Part shown: positions 36,674 to 44,909 of the stretch, one piece after another
Position numbering within the stretch: the first letter of the stretch is position 1
Layout of the letters: each line of letters starts with the position of its first letter
NCBI GenBank assembly: GCA_903832005.1
Contig: CAIKZO010000111.1
Span: 1-55,093 of the forward strand
Source: Enhydrobacter aerosaccus
GTDB lineage: Bacteria; Pseudomonadota; Alphaproteobacteria; Reyranellales; Reyranellaceae
Direction of reading: 5' to 3'
DNA length: 55,093 bases
Position numbers and translations under genes: made by a program
The notes under the pieces: generated by a model
Told to the model about the DNA's origin: nothing
Databases searched by the model: none
Seen by the model: only the letters and a program-made list of their open reading frames with translations

Positions 36674-38851
36674 CTAAGCACCCTTCTTGAGCTCATTGTT
36701 CATCAGCGGCAGCTCGCGCACGCGCTTGCCGGTCGCCTTGTAGATGCCATTCAGCACCGAAGCGGCCGCGACCGCAATCGTGGGTTCGCCGACGCCGCCC
36801 CAGAAGCCGCCGGAGGCCGCGACCACCGTGTCGACCTCGGGCATCTCGTCCATGCGCATGACGTTGTAGCTGTCGAAGTTGGTCTGCTCGACCACGCCAT
36901 CCTTGACGGTGATCTCGCCGTACAGCGCCGCCGACAGGCCATAGACGAACGAGCCCGCGACCTGCCGCTCGATCAGCCACGGATTGACGGCATAGCCCGG
37001 ATCGGTGGCCGCCGTGATCTTGTGAATCTTGAGCACGCCGTCCTTGCTCACCGAAACCTCGGCCACGCCCGCGACGTAGGAGCCGAAACCCATCACCTGG
37101 GCGATGCCGTGGAAATGGCCTTCCGGCAGTGGCTTGCCGTAACCCGCGCGGTCACACGCGGCCTTCAGGGCCGCGGCGTTCTTGGGCTTCATCAGCTTCA
37201 TGCGGAACTCGAGCGGATCCTTGCCCGCGGCCTCGGCCAGCTCGTCCATGAAGCTTTCCATGTAGACGGTGTTCTGGTTGAGGTTCACGCCGCGCCAGAA
37301 GCCTGCCGTCAGGTGAGGGTTGCGCATGGCATGGTCGATCAGCAGGTTCGGCACGTTGTAGCTGTAGGTGCCTTCCGGTCCGCTCGGCAGCATGCCCTGG
37401 AAGGTCGCGGGATCCATACCGTTCTGCAGGCTCTGCGGCGCCAGCGAGGCCAGGATCGACTGGCCCGAGATGCGCATGTGCAGTCCCACCAGGTTGCCGT
37501 CCTTGTCGAGACCGCCGGTCAACTTACACATGGTCGTCGGGTGATAGGAGCCGTGCTGCATGTCCTCTTCGCGCGACCATATGAGCTTGATCGGCACGCC
37601 CGGCATCTGCTTCGCCACCAGCACGGCCTGCCGCACGTAGTCGGCGCGGCCGCGTCGGCCGAAGCCGCCGCCCAGCATCATCTTGTAGACGTCGCACTTG
37701 GCGACCGGCAGCTCGGCTGCTTCCGCCGCGGCGGCAAGCGCCGCTTCGCCGTTCTGCGTGCCGCACCACACTTCCAGCTTGTCGGGCGTGTAGAGCGCTG
37801 CCGCGTTCAACGGCTCCATCGGCGCGTGGTTCTGCCAGGGATACGCGTACGTCGCCTCGACCTTCTTGGCCGCGCCGGCAATCGCTCCGGCCGCATCGCC
37901 GACCTTGTTGCCGATATAGGCCTCGGTCGCGCCGAGGCCGTCCTTCAGCATCGCCGTGACGTCCGACTGCTGGACGCTGCCCGACTTGCCGACATCCCAC
38001 TCGATCGGCAGCGCAGCCAGCGCCGTGCGCGCGTTCCAGTAGGTATCGGCCACGACGACAACGGCATTGCCGTCGATCGACACGACCTTCTTCACGCCCG
38101 GCATCTTCTCGACCTTGGCCGCGTCGAAGCTCTTGAGCTTGCCGCCATTCACCGGGCAGGCCTTCACGGTCGCGGTCAGCATGCCCGGCAGCTTCACGTC
38201 GATGCCGTACATCTGCTTGCCGGTCAGCTTGTCCATCGTGTCGAGACGATGGATCGGCTTGCCGATCAGCTTCCAGTCCTTCGGGTCCTTGAGCGGTATT
38301 TCCTTCGGCGGCTCGAGCTTGGCCGCGGCCGACGCGAGATGGCCGTAGGTCAGCGTCTTGCCGGAGCTGTGCGTCACGACGCTGTTGGCCGCCGTGCATT
38401 CCGCGACCGGCACGTTCCATTCGGCCGCTGCTGCCGCGACCAGCATCAGGCGCGCCGCCGCGCCGCCTTCACGGACATACTGGTTGCTCTCGCGGATGCC
38501 GCGCGAGCCGCCGGTCGAGAAATTCTTCCAGACGCGGCCACGCTTCACGTTCTCGCCGGGCGTCGGATATTCGGTCGTGACCTTCTTCCAGTCGCACTCC
38601 AGTTCCTCGACCACCATCTGGGCGAGGCCGGTCAGCGTGCCCTGCCCCATCTCGGAACGGGCAATGCGGATCACCACCGTGTCGTCGGGCTTGATCACCA
38701 CCCAGGCGTTGATCTCCTGCACTTCGGCAGCCATCGCGGGCGCATAAGGGAAGGAGAAGGCGAGAGAGAAGCCGCCGGTGGCGGCAGCGGTGCCGACGAG
38801 AAAGTTGCGGCGGTTGAGGGGCGTAGAGCCGAGCGTGGTCTGGATCGTCAT
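36674..38851 (-). CDS. Periplasmic molybdopterin hydroxylase large subunit (IorB/xanthine dehydrogenase family)
   Basis: A 725-residue molybdenum-binding subunit of an aldehyde/N-heterocycle oxidoreductase, like isoquinoline 1-oxidoreductase beta subunit. A Tat signal (TPLNRRNFLVGTAAATGG) directs export. Family blocks: VVIRIARSEMGQGTLTGLAQ, MLGGGFGRRGRADYVRQAVL and GFWRGVNLNQNTVYMESFMD; the C-terminal GGFWGGVGEPTIAVAAASVL has the usual catalytic-glutamate setting. It pairs with the [2Fe-2S] subunit 15 bp upstream. Its TAG stop is followed in frame and at once by the FccB coding sequence. The substrate is unknown. Confidence 0.88.
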   Translation of the reverse strand: MTIQTTLGSTPLNRRNFLVGTAAATGGFSLAFSFPYAPAMAAEVQEINAWVVIKPDDTVVIRIARSEMGQGTLTGLAQMVVEELECDWKKVTTEYPTPGENVKRGRVWKNFSTGGSRGIRESNQYVREGGAAARLMLVAAAAAEWNVPVAECTAANSVVTHSSGKTLTYGHLASAAAKLEPPKEIPLKDPKDWKLIGKPIHRLDTMDKLTGKQMYGIDVKLPGMLTATVKACPVNGGKLKSFDAAKVEKMPGVKKVVSIDGNAVVVVADTYWNARTALAALPIEWDVGKSGSVQQSDVTAMLKDGLGATEAYIGNKVGDAAGAIAGAAKKVEATYAYPWQNHAPMEPLNAAALYTPDKLEVWCGTQNGEAALAAAAEAAELPVAKCDVYKMMLGGGFGRRGRADYVRQAVLVAKQMPGVPIKLIWSREEDMQHGSYHPTTMCKLTGGLDKDGNLVGLHMRISGQSILASLAPQSLQNGMDPATFQGMLPSGPEGTYSYNVPNLLIDHAMRNPHLTAGFWRGVNLNQNTVYMESFMDELAEAAGKDPLEFRMKLMKPKNAAALKAACDRAGYGKPLPEGHFHGIAQVMGFGSYVAGVAEVSVSKDGVLKIHKITAATDPGYAVNPWLIERQVAGSFVYGLSAALYGEITVKDGVVEQTNFDSYNVMRMDEMPEVDTVVAASGGFWGGVGEPTIAVAAASVLNGIYKATGKRVRELPLMNNELKKGA

Positions 38852-38866
38852 GCGTGCACCCTCCCC

Positions 38867-39316
38867 TTAGGCCTTCGCGGCCGCGTGAATGGCTTCGCGA
38901 ATCTGCTTGTAGGTGCCGCAGCGGCAGATGTTGGTCATCGCCGCATCGATGTCGGCGTCGGTCGGATTGGGCTTGGCGGCGAGCAGCGCGGTCGCCGCCA
39001 TGATCATGCCGCTCTGGCAGTAACCGCACTGGGGCACGTCGAGTTCGAGCCAGGCCTGCTGGATCTTGTTGAGCTTATCGCCGTCGGCGATGCCTTCGAT
39101 CGTCGTGATTTTGCGCCCGCCGACCGAGTTCAGCGGCACCTGGCAGGAGCGCGTCGGCACGCCGTCGATATGCACCGTGCAGGCGCCGCACTGGGCGATG
39201 CCGCAGCCGTACTTGGTGCCGGTCATGCCGAGCGTGTCGCGCAGCACCCAGAGCAGCGGCGTCCGCGGGTCGGCCTTGGCGTCGACCGACTGGCCGTTGA
39301 TGTTGAGGACAGGCAT
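38867..39316 (-). CDS. [2Fe-2S] small subunit of molybdopterin hydroxylase (IorA type)
   Basis: A 149-residue electron-transfer subunit with two [2Fe-2S] clusters. The plant-ferredoxin-type cluster has C38, C43, C46 and C58 ([16 protein letters not shown]). The second has C97, C100, C131 and C133 ([22 protein letters not shown]). All eight ligands are present. It has no signal peptide and is presumably carried out with the Tat-borne large subunit. It is the first gene of the run that leads into the sox genes. Confidence 0.93.
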   Translation of the reverse strand: MPVLNINGQSVDAKADPRTPLLWVLRDTLGMTGTKYGCGIAQCGACTVHIDGVPTRSCQVPLNSVGGRKITTIEGIADGDKLNKIQQAWLELDVPQCGYCQSGMIMAATALLAAKPNPTDADIDAAMTNICRCGTYKQIREAIHAAAKA

Positions 39317-39424
39317 GCGAGACTCCCGTGCGCGATGTGAGGCACAAGCCTAGCGCGCTATCCCGTTTGGGGACAGCGCTGGCGACAGCCTCACACTAGG
39401 GCCTCACGTACGTGTGATCCGGGA

Positions 39425-40750
39425 TCAGGCAAGGCAGGCCTCAAAAACGCGACGGTAATTGCCGCCCAACAGTTTTGCCGCATCGGCGTCGTTGAATTTC
39501 GACCGCAGTGCCGCCGCCAATTGCGGCAGATCGCCGTAGCTCGGCATCGAGCTCGGTCCCTGAAGTCCCAGCTGGTCGGTGCCGATACCGACATGGTCGA
39601 TGCCAACGACGTTGACCATGCGGGCGAAAGATTCGGCATAGGAGCTGATGTTCGAGACCGTCTGCACGGGCCAGATGCCGATCACGCCGCCGGTCGAGGC
39701 AATGGCGCGCGCATGATCGGAGGTGATCAGACGGGTCCACGGATAGGGCCGGTCGCTGAGCGCCGTATGCGACAGGATCAGCGGCCTGGTCGTGGTGGCG
39801 ACTGCGCGCTTCACCAGATCGAACGTGCCGTGCGCGACGTCAACGACGATGCCCAGAGAATTGCAGCGCCGGATCACCTCCGCGCCGAAATCCGTCAACC
39901 CGCCTTTCTCGGCGGGCTCGGTCTGGATGTCGCCCAGCTCGTTGGGCCGATAGTGCGTGAGCTGCAACTGGCGCAACTGCCAGCGCTGATAGGCCTCGTC
40001 CAGGCGCTCGATCTTGCCCTCGAGCCAGTCGGCGCCTTCCGAGGTCACGATCACCGTCGGACTGCCCGAGCGTGCCGCTCGCAGGTCGGCGGCGGTCTTC
40101 ACGATCGACATCGACTGGGTGCGCGCCAGCTCGTGCAGCTTGGTGAACTGGGTCGAGCTGAATTTGTAGAGCTCACCTGGGCGCGGGTCGCGCTGCGGTC
40201 GAAGGCGCCCGTTCGTCACACCGACGACGGGTGAGTCGCCCACGATGCAGAGGCAGACCGTCGACATGCCGCCCTGCTTCATCGGGCCGGCCACATCCAG
40301 CAGGCCCTCGCGCCCATAGGAGGCGCGAATCAGGTTGCCCCCATGGCTGTGGAGGTCGACGGCCATGCCGTCGGTTTGCGCCATCGCGGGCACTGGCAGG
40401 CAGAAGAGCGGACTGGCCGCGAGCAAGGCGCGCCGCTTCAGTCCCGCCGCCTGCCTGGCGCCCCGCAATTGATAGCGCCACTGCTGCGGATCGCTGGTCT
40501 CGACATGCAAGGTGCCGCTCAAGTTGAGCGCGCCGCCGTTGAGGTCGAGTTCCCTGTCGGCGAAGACCTCGATCACCGCCAACGGATTGTTGGGCACGCA
40601 GCCGGCGCAGCAACTGGCCTCGGCCGTGACGACGAAATAGTCGGACCGTGCGAGACCGAGCGAGGCCGTGGGCCAACCGCGAATGTCGACTGTCTTGCCG
40701 TGCGCCTTGTCGGCGCGCGGTGTTCCGAGATCATGCCACGACAGGCGCAT
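39425..40750 (-). CDS. Fusion protein: N-terminal DUF3299-like domain plus membrane-dipeptidase domain
   Basis: A 441-residue protein with two parts. Residues 1-100 (GKTVDIRGWPTASLGLARSD, CCAGCVPNNPLAVIEVFADR) resemble small DUF3299-like periplasmic proteins, with a CCxxC group. Then LKRRALLAASPLFCLPVPAM...AQ looks like a signal peptide in mid-protein. From about residue 128 the peptidase family M19 domain follows (AVDLHSHGGNL, IVTSEGADWLEG, PLILSHTALSDRPYPW, GIDHVGIGTDQLG). The usual zinc-ligand His-x-Asp is His-x-His here. A separate dipeptidase could start at a CTG before KRRALL. It follows the selenoprotein candidate by 9 bp. Confidence 0.7.
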   Translation of the reverse strand: MRLSWHDLGTPRADKAHGKTVDIRGWPTASLGLARSDYFVVTAEASCCAGCVPNNPLAVIEVFADRELDLNGGALNLSGTLHVETSDPQQWRYQLRGARQAAGLKRRALLAASPLFCLPVPAMAQTDGMAVDLHSHGGNLIRASYGREGLLDVAGPMKQGGMSTVCLCIVGDSPVVGVTNGRLRPQRDPRPGELYKFSSTQFTKLHELARTQSMSIVKTAADLRAARSGSPTVIVTSEGADWLEGKIERLDEAYQRWQLRQLQLTHYRPNELGDIQTEPAEKGGLTDFGAEVIRRCNSLGIVVDVAHGTFDLVKRAVATTTRPLILSHTALSDRPYPWTRLITSDHARAIASTGGVIGIWPVQTVSNISSYAESFARMVNVVGIDHVGIGTDQLGLQGPSSMPSYGDLPQLAAALRSKFNDADAAKLLGGNYRRVFEACLA

Positions 40751-40759
40751 CGGCTCCCC

Positions 40760-41818
40760 CTAGAGCTTGGGAGGCGGATAGTAGGGCCTTTCCCCCAATG
40801 CCTGCACGCGTTTCCAGAAGTCGGGGCCCGACGCCTTGCCGACTTCGTCGAGGTCGGCCGCCTGGCGCCACAGGCTCCACGACTCGGGATGCAGCCGGCT
40901 TGCCTCCGCCATCTGCAAGTCGCCTTCGGCCGCACGGCCGTTGGCGCGCAGCCATACGCCGAGACGGAAGTGCGCACGCGCTGCAGCGATCTCCGGCGTC
41001 ACCTTCGGCAGGTTCGCACGGGCTGCATCGGCCGGCAGCGCATGCTCGCCCGTGTTCACCCACGCGCGCACGGCGTCCATGTAGGCCACGCGCGCAGCCA
41101 GGCGTTCTTCCTGCGCCTGCGGCGACATGGTGCGGGTCTTGAGGTCCATCCCCCTGAAGTGATCGGTCGATCCTGCCGTTTCGGGCGGCCGCACGATCTT
41201 TCCCTGCTCGTCGATCCAGATCGCCTGCGGCACGTTCACCAGATTGTAGAGATCCTCGAGTTGGTGGTCGGTGTCGATCAGCTGCCAGTAATCGGACTTG
41301 GCCTGCTCGATCCAGGGACGGGCGTGATCGGCGCCGCGGCTTTCCTCCGCGACGGCCACCACCATGAAACCCTTGTCCTCAAGTTCGCTGTAGAGTTGCT
41401 GCCACACGGGCAAGTCGAACCGGCAGCCTCACCAACTGGCCCAGGTGGCGAGGAATACTTTTTTACCCCGCAGATCCGAGAGCCTGCGCGGCGTGCCGTC
41501 GACATCGGGCAAAGTAAAGTCAGGTGCCTCGAGTCCTTCGAGCGCGGCATTGCGCTCTTCCGGCGGCGCGCCCAGCGCCCACACGTCACGCGTTGCGCTC
41601 GATACGACCGGACCGCCCAGCTTCGTCCAGAAGGCCGCGAGGTCGACCTCGTTGATGCCCACGGCCGACGCCGGCAGCGGCACGCAGAGATCGTCGCGGC
41701 ACATGCCCTCGGGCTTCAGCGTCCAGCCCGTGACCTTCGTGGCATCCACCGGACTCATCCAGAGACCGTCGCGCGCGGCGACGTCGAACTCGGCAAGCGG
41801 CGTCAGGATCTTTGTCAT
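40760..41818 (-). CDS. Thioredoxin-fold protein with in-frame TGA at the redox motif: candidate selenoprotein
   Basis: One frame runs 41818-40760 with a single TGA at 41429-41431. Before it: 129 residues ending GKKVFLATWASW. After it without a break: GCRFDLPVWQQLYSELEDKG, VVAVAEESRGADHARPWIEQ and VNVPQAIWIDEQGKIV, the second half of a TlpA/redoxin-like domain, then a TPR-like C-terminus ending PYYPPPKL. The TGA stands exactly where such proteins have the first redox cysteine (ASW-C), giving a Sec-Gly-Cys motif at 130-132 in a 352-residue protein. A suitable hairpin lies just 3' of it. A nonsense mutation or sequencing error is the alternative. Confidence 0.75.
41399..41431 (-). promoter_or_regulatory. 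Candidate bacterial SECIS element
   Basis: On the minus strand, 20 bases after the TGA, TTGCC (41413-41409), loop CGTGT (41408-41404) and GGCAG (41403-41399) form a 5-bp hairpin with one U-G pair and a 5-base loop whose second base is G. This meets the general bacterial pattern (short stem, G early in the loop, 16-37 bases from UGA). A competing stem, GCTGCC (41427-41422) with GGCAGC (41403-41398), is also possible. Confidence 0.5.
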
Positions 41819-41835
41819 GGCTGGCTCCTCGTCAT

Positions 41836-41915
41836 GTCCCCCTCCCTACCCTCGCCCTCCGGGGGAGGGAAAGAATAACTCCCTCCCCCGCAGGGGGAGG
41901 GTTGGGGTGGGGGAC
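41836..41915. repeat. Composite GC-rich palindromic repeat, copy 1
   Basis: Outer arms GTCCCC... (from 41836) and ...GGGGGAC (to 41915) enclose two small hairpins. One is a perfect 9-bp stem CCCTCCCCC (41881-41889), loop GCA, GGGGGAGGG (41893-41901). It lies between the ThDP enzyme stop and the selenoprotein start. It shares its core with the element at 43583-43701, so both belong to one dispersed family. Confidence 0.8.
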
Positions 41916-41919
41916 TCTT

Positions 41920-43554
41920 CTACTTCGGAACGGAGATCGTCACTTCCTTCGACGTGATGAACTCCAGCAGCACCGGCACACCCTTCTTGGTCTGCTCGAT
42001 ACCGCGCTTAATCGCCGGAATAATGTCTTCTGGCTTGGTCACCCGCTCGCCGTAGCCGCCGAAGGCGCGGGCCATGGCGGCGTAATCTCCGGAGATATCG
42101 GTGCTGCGATACTTTTCGGTCGAGACCTGCATGATGTGCAGCTCGATTGCCATCGAGAAGTTGTTGAGCAGGATCGACATGATCGGAATGCGCTCGCGCA
42201 CCGCCGTCTCGAAGTCCATGCCGGTGAAGCCGATCGCGGCATCGCCCCAGACGTTGATGCAGAGCTTGTCCGGGCAGGCGAGCTTGGCGCCCATCGCGAG
42301 GCCGAGACCGTAGCCCAGCTGCGTGGTCTTGCCCCAGCCGATGTAGGTATGCGGCGCGGTGGTTTTCCAGAACGGCGAGAGCTGGTCGCGCGGGCTGCCG
42401 GCGTCGTGGGTGATGATCGTGTTGGCGACGTCGACGGTGTTCTGCAGGTCCCAAAGCACGCGATAGGGATTGAGCGGCGCCTCGTTGTTGGTGAGCTTGG
42501 GCATCCACTCCTTCAGCCACGCATCGGCCATCGGCTTGATCTCGGCCGCGACCGGCGCCGCGTCGCGCTTCTTGCCACCCACCAGCTTGGAGCACTCGTC
42601 GATCATGGCGCGGAGCGCGAGCTTGGCATCGCCCAGCAGGCCGTACTGGCAGCGCACGTCCTTGTTCAGGTGGTTGGGATCGAGCGTGGTGTGGATCACC
42701 GTCTTTCCCTTGGGCATCGAGATGCCGAAGTTGGTCTCGGTGAACGAGCAACCGATGCCGAACAGCACGTCGCAATGATCGAGGAAGTGGCGCACCGCCT
42801 TGGGATAAGCGCGGCCGCCGGAGCCCAGCGCCAGCGGGTGCGTCTCGTCGAACGAGCTCTTGCCCTGCAACGAGGTGCAGACGGGAATGGCCAGCAGCTC
42901 GGCCAGTTCCTTCAGCTCGGCATAGGCTTCCGCCCAATGCACGCCATGGCCGGCGTAGATCACCGGCCGCTTGGCCGCGACCAGCACCTTGGCCGCTTCC
43001 TTCACCGCCGCCGGATCGGGGCCGTACTTGGTGGCGATCACCGGCTCGTAGGTCAGCGGATCGGGCGCGTCCTCGCCGTTGGCCTCCTGGGGGAATTCGA
43101 TGATCACCGGCGAGCCGCGGCCGTTGCGCAGCAGGCTGAAGGCCCGGCGCATGATGTTCTCGATTTCCTTGCCCGAGGTGATCGGCTCCGCGTGCTTGGC
43201 GACATGCGCCATGGTGAGCGTCGAATTGAAATTGGGCGGCACGTGCGCGATGCGGCGCGGATAGCCCGCCGGAATGACCAGCAGCGGCACCGATTCGCCG
43301 AACGCCTGGGCCACGCCGCCATAGGCGTTCTCCGAGCCCGGGCCGCTCTGCATGCAGAACACACCCATCTTGCGGCCCTTGGTAAGGCGCGACATGGCAT
43401 CGGCCATGTGCAGGCCGATGCGCTCCTGGCGCACGATGATCGGACGGATGTCGAGCGCGGCGCAGTGCTCGATCAGATGGTTGACGGGGTAGGCGAAAAG
43501 ATATTCGACGCCTTCACGCTTCAGGATTTCGGCGATCGCCGGCCCGGTCTTCAT
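41920..43554 (-). CDS. Thiamine-diphosphate-dependent enzyme (acetolactate synthase-like large subunit)
   Basis: A 544-residue ThDP enzyme. The pyrimidine domain has VRQERIGLHMADAMSRLTKG with the catalytic glutamate near residue 45. The central domain has PVIYAGHGVHWAEAYAEL. The pyrophosphate domain has NVWGDAAIGFTGMDFETAVR and ILLNNFSMA for metal/ThDP binding. It is more like oxalyl-CoA/sulfoacetaldehyde or catabolic acetolactate-type enzymes than IlvB, with no regulatory subunit gene nearby. The ATG at 43554 follows AAGGGGAAA; the upstream in-frame reading runs through a repeat and was rejected. Confidence 0.87.
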   Translation of the reverse strand: MKTGPAIAEILKREGVEYLFAYPVNHLIEHCAALDIRPIIVRQERIGLHMADAMSRLTKGRKMGVFCMQSGPGSENAYGGVAQAFGESVPLLVIPAGYPRRIAHVPPNFNSTLTMAHVAKHAEPITSGKEIENIMRRAFSLLRNGRGSPVIIEFPQEANGEDAPDPLTYEPVIATKYGPDPAAVKEAAKVLVAAKRPVIYAGHGVHWAEAYAELKELAELLAIPVCTSLQGKSSFDETHPLALGSGGRAYPKAVRHFLDHCDVLFGIGCSFTETNFGISMPKGKTVIHTTLDPNHLNKDVRCQYGLLGDAKLALRAMIDECSKLVGGKKRDAAPVAAEIKPMADAWLKEWMPKLTNNEAPLNPYRVLWDLQNTVDVANTIITHDAGSPRDQLSPFWKTTAPHTYIGWGKTTQLGYGLGLAMGAKLACPDKLCINVWGDAAIGFTGMDFETAVRERIPIMSILLNNFSMAIELHIMQVSTEKYRSTDISGDYAAMARAFGGYGERVTKPEDIIPAIKRGIEQTKKGVPVLLEFITSKEVTISVPK

Positions 43555-43582
43555 GGTCGTTTCCCCTTCTTCTTCATCGTTT

Positions 43583-43701
43583 CCTCCCCCGCAGGGGGAG
43601 GTGGGCCGCAGGGTCGGAGGGGGACTCGGTCTTTCAACACGAAAATCACTACCGCGATGACGACCCAGTCCCCCTCCGCCCTTCGGGCACCTCCCCCTGC
43701 G
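43583..43701. repeat. Composite GC-rich palindromic repeat, copy 2
   Basis: Two nested perfect arm pairs: 43591-43603 with 43688-43700 (13 bp) and 43615-43626 with 43667-43678 (12 bp), around a 40-bp unique centre. A small hairpin CCTCCCCC (43583-43590), GCA, GGGGGAGG (43594-43601) matches that in the copy at 41836. The pair brackets the ThDP enzyme gene. Overall it is REP/MITE-like. Confidence 0.82.
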
Positions 43702-43715
43702 GGCAGGCAATATCG

Positions 43716-44897
43716 CTACTTGTTCAATTCCTTCATCGCGCTGTCGAGCCCGCCCAAGGTGAGCGGGAACATGCGGTTCGACGACAGCTGCTGTAGCAGT
43801 TGGATCGACGGCGTGTAGCTCCAGTGCCGTTCCGGCACCGGGTTCAGCCACACCATGCTGCGATAGGTATCAGAGACGCGCTGGATCCAGGTCTGGCCGG
43901 ACTCCTCGTTCCAGTGCTCCACCGAGCCGCCCGGATAAGCGATCTCGTAGGGGCTCATCGAGGCGTCGCCGACGAACAGGATCTTGTAGTCGGGCGGATA
44001 GGTGTGGAGCATCTGCGCCGTCGAGAAGGTGTCGACGTGGCGGCGGCGGTTGTCCTTCCACAGCTTCTCGTAGAGGCAGTTGTGGAAATAGAAGAACTCG
44101 AGCTGCTTGAACTCCGAGCGCGCCGCCGAGAACAGCTCCTCGCAAACGCGGATATGCGCATCCATCGAGCCGCCGATGTCGAACAGGACCAGCAGCTTCA
44201 CCTTGTTGCGCCGCTCCGGCACCATCTTGATGTCGAGGTAGCCCGCGTTGCGCGCCGTCGAGCGGATCGTGTCGGGCATGTCGAGCTCGACCTCGGCGCC
44301 CTCCCGCGCAAACTTGCGCAGGCGGCGCAGCGCGATCTTGATGTTGCGCGTGCCGATCTCGACGGTGTCGTCGAGGTTCTTGTACTCGCGCTTGTCCCAC
44401 ACCTTCACGGCGCGGCCTTCGCGATTCTTGTCCTGGCCGATGCGCACGCCTTCGGGATTGAAACCAAAGGCGCCAAACGGCGAGGTGCCGGCGGTGCCGA
44501 TCCACTTGCTGCCGCCCTGGTGGCGCTTCTGCTGCTCCTCGAGACGCTTCTTCAGCGTCTCCATCAGCTTCTCCCAGCCGCCCATCGACTCGATCTGCTT
44601 CTTCTCTTCTTCGGTGAGAAGCTTCTCGGCCAGCTTGCGCAGCCACTCTTCGGGAATCTCCGCCTGCGTGCCCTCGCCGACCGGCGCCTCGAGGCCCTTG
44701 AAGACGTTGCCGAAGACCTTGTCGAACTTGTCGAGGTTGCGCTCGTCCTTCACCAGGATGGCGCGCGACAGGTAATAGAAATCGTCGACGCTGAAGTCGG
44801 ACACGCCTTTGTCCATGCCTTCCATCAGCGCCAGGTACTCCTTGATGGAGACCGGCACCTTGGCCTGACGCAGTTCGAGGAAGAAGTTCACGAACAT
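43716..44897 (-). CDS. CoxE-like VWA-domain protein
   Basis: A 393-residue cytoplasmic protein. The N-terminal half is helical and charged (MFVNFFLELRQAKVPVSIKE). The C-terminal VWA domain holds the MIDAS motif in LVLFDIGGSMDAHIRV and the ILFVGDASMSPYEIAYPGGS region. CoxE partners the AAA ATPase CoxD in maturing molybdenum CO dehydrogenases, but the same pair exists without cox genes and is then a general metalloenzyme-maturation chaperone. It follows the CoxD-like gene by 12 bp. The Mo hydroxylase 5 kb downstream is a possible client, by inference only. Confidence 0.87.
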   Translation of the reverse strand: MFVNFFLELRQAKVPVSIKEYLALMEGMDKGVSDFSVDDFYYLSRAILVKDERNLDKFDKVFGNVFKGLEAPVGEGTQAEIPEEWLRKLAEKLLTEEEKKQIESMGGWEKLMETLKKRLEEQQKRHQGGSKWIGTAGTSPFGAFGFNPEGVRIGQDKNREGRAVKVWDKREYKNLDDTVEIGTRNIKIALRRLRKFAREGAEVELDMPDTIRSTARNAGYLDIKMVPERRNKVKLLVLFDIGGSMDAHIRVCEELFSAARSEFKQLEFFYFHNCLYEKLWKDNRRRHVDTFSTAQMLHTYPPDYKILFVGDASMSPYEIAYPGGSVEHWNEESGQTWIQRVSDTYRSMVWLNPVPERHWSYTPSIQLLQQLSSNRMFPLTLGGLDSAMKELNK

Positions 44898-44909
44898 CGT
44901 GCTGCTCCC

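Noticed and set aside
32343..39340. Very long plus-strand frames (1017 and 1315 codons) antisense to the TAXI/sox/Mo-hydroxylase genes
   Set aside because: Their composition is that of complement shadows, and the minus-strand genes have export signals, haem and FeS motifs and coupled starts.
41413..41818. Treating the two halves of the thioredoxin-fold gene as separate genes
   Set aside because: They share one frame, the break is a single TGA at the redox position, and the second half has no credible start or ribosome site.
43584..43701. CRISPR-like repeats in the GC-rich intergenic region
   Set aside because: Repeats are inverted rather than direct and there are no regular spacers.
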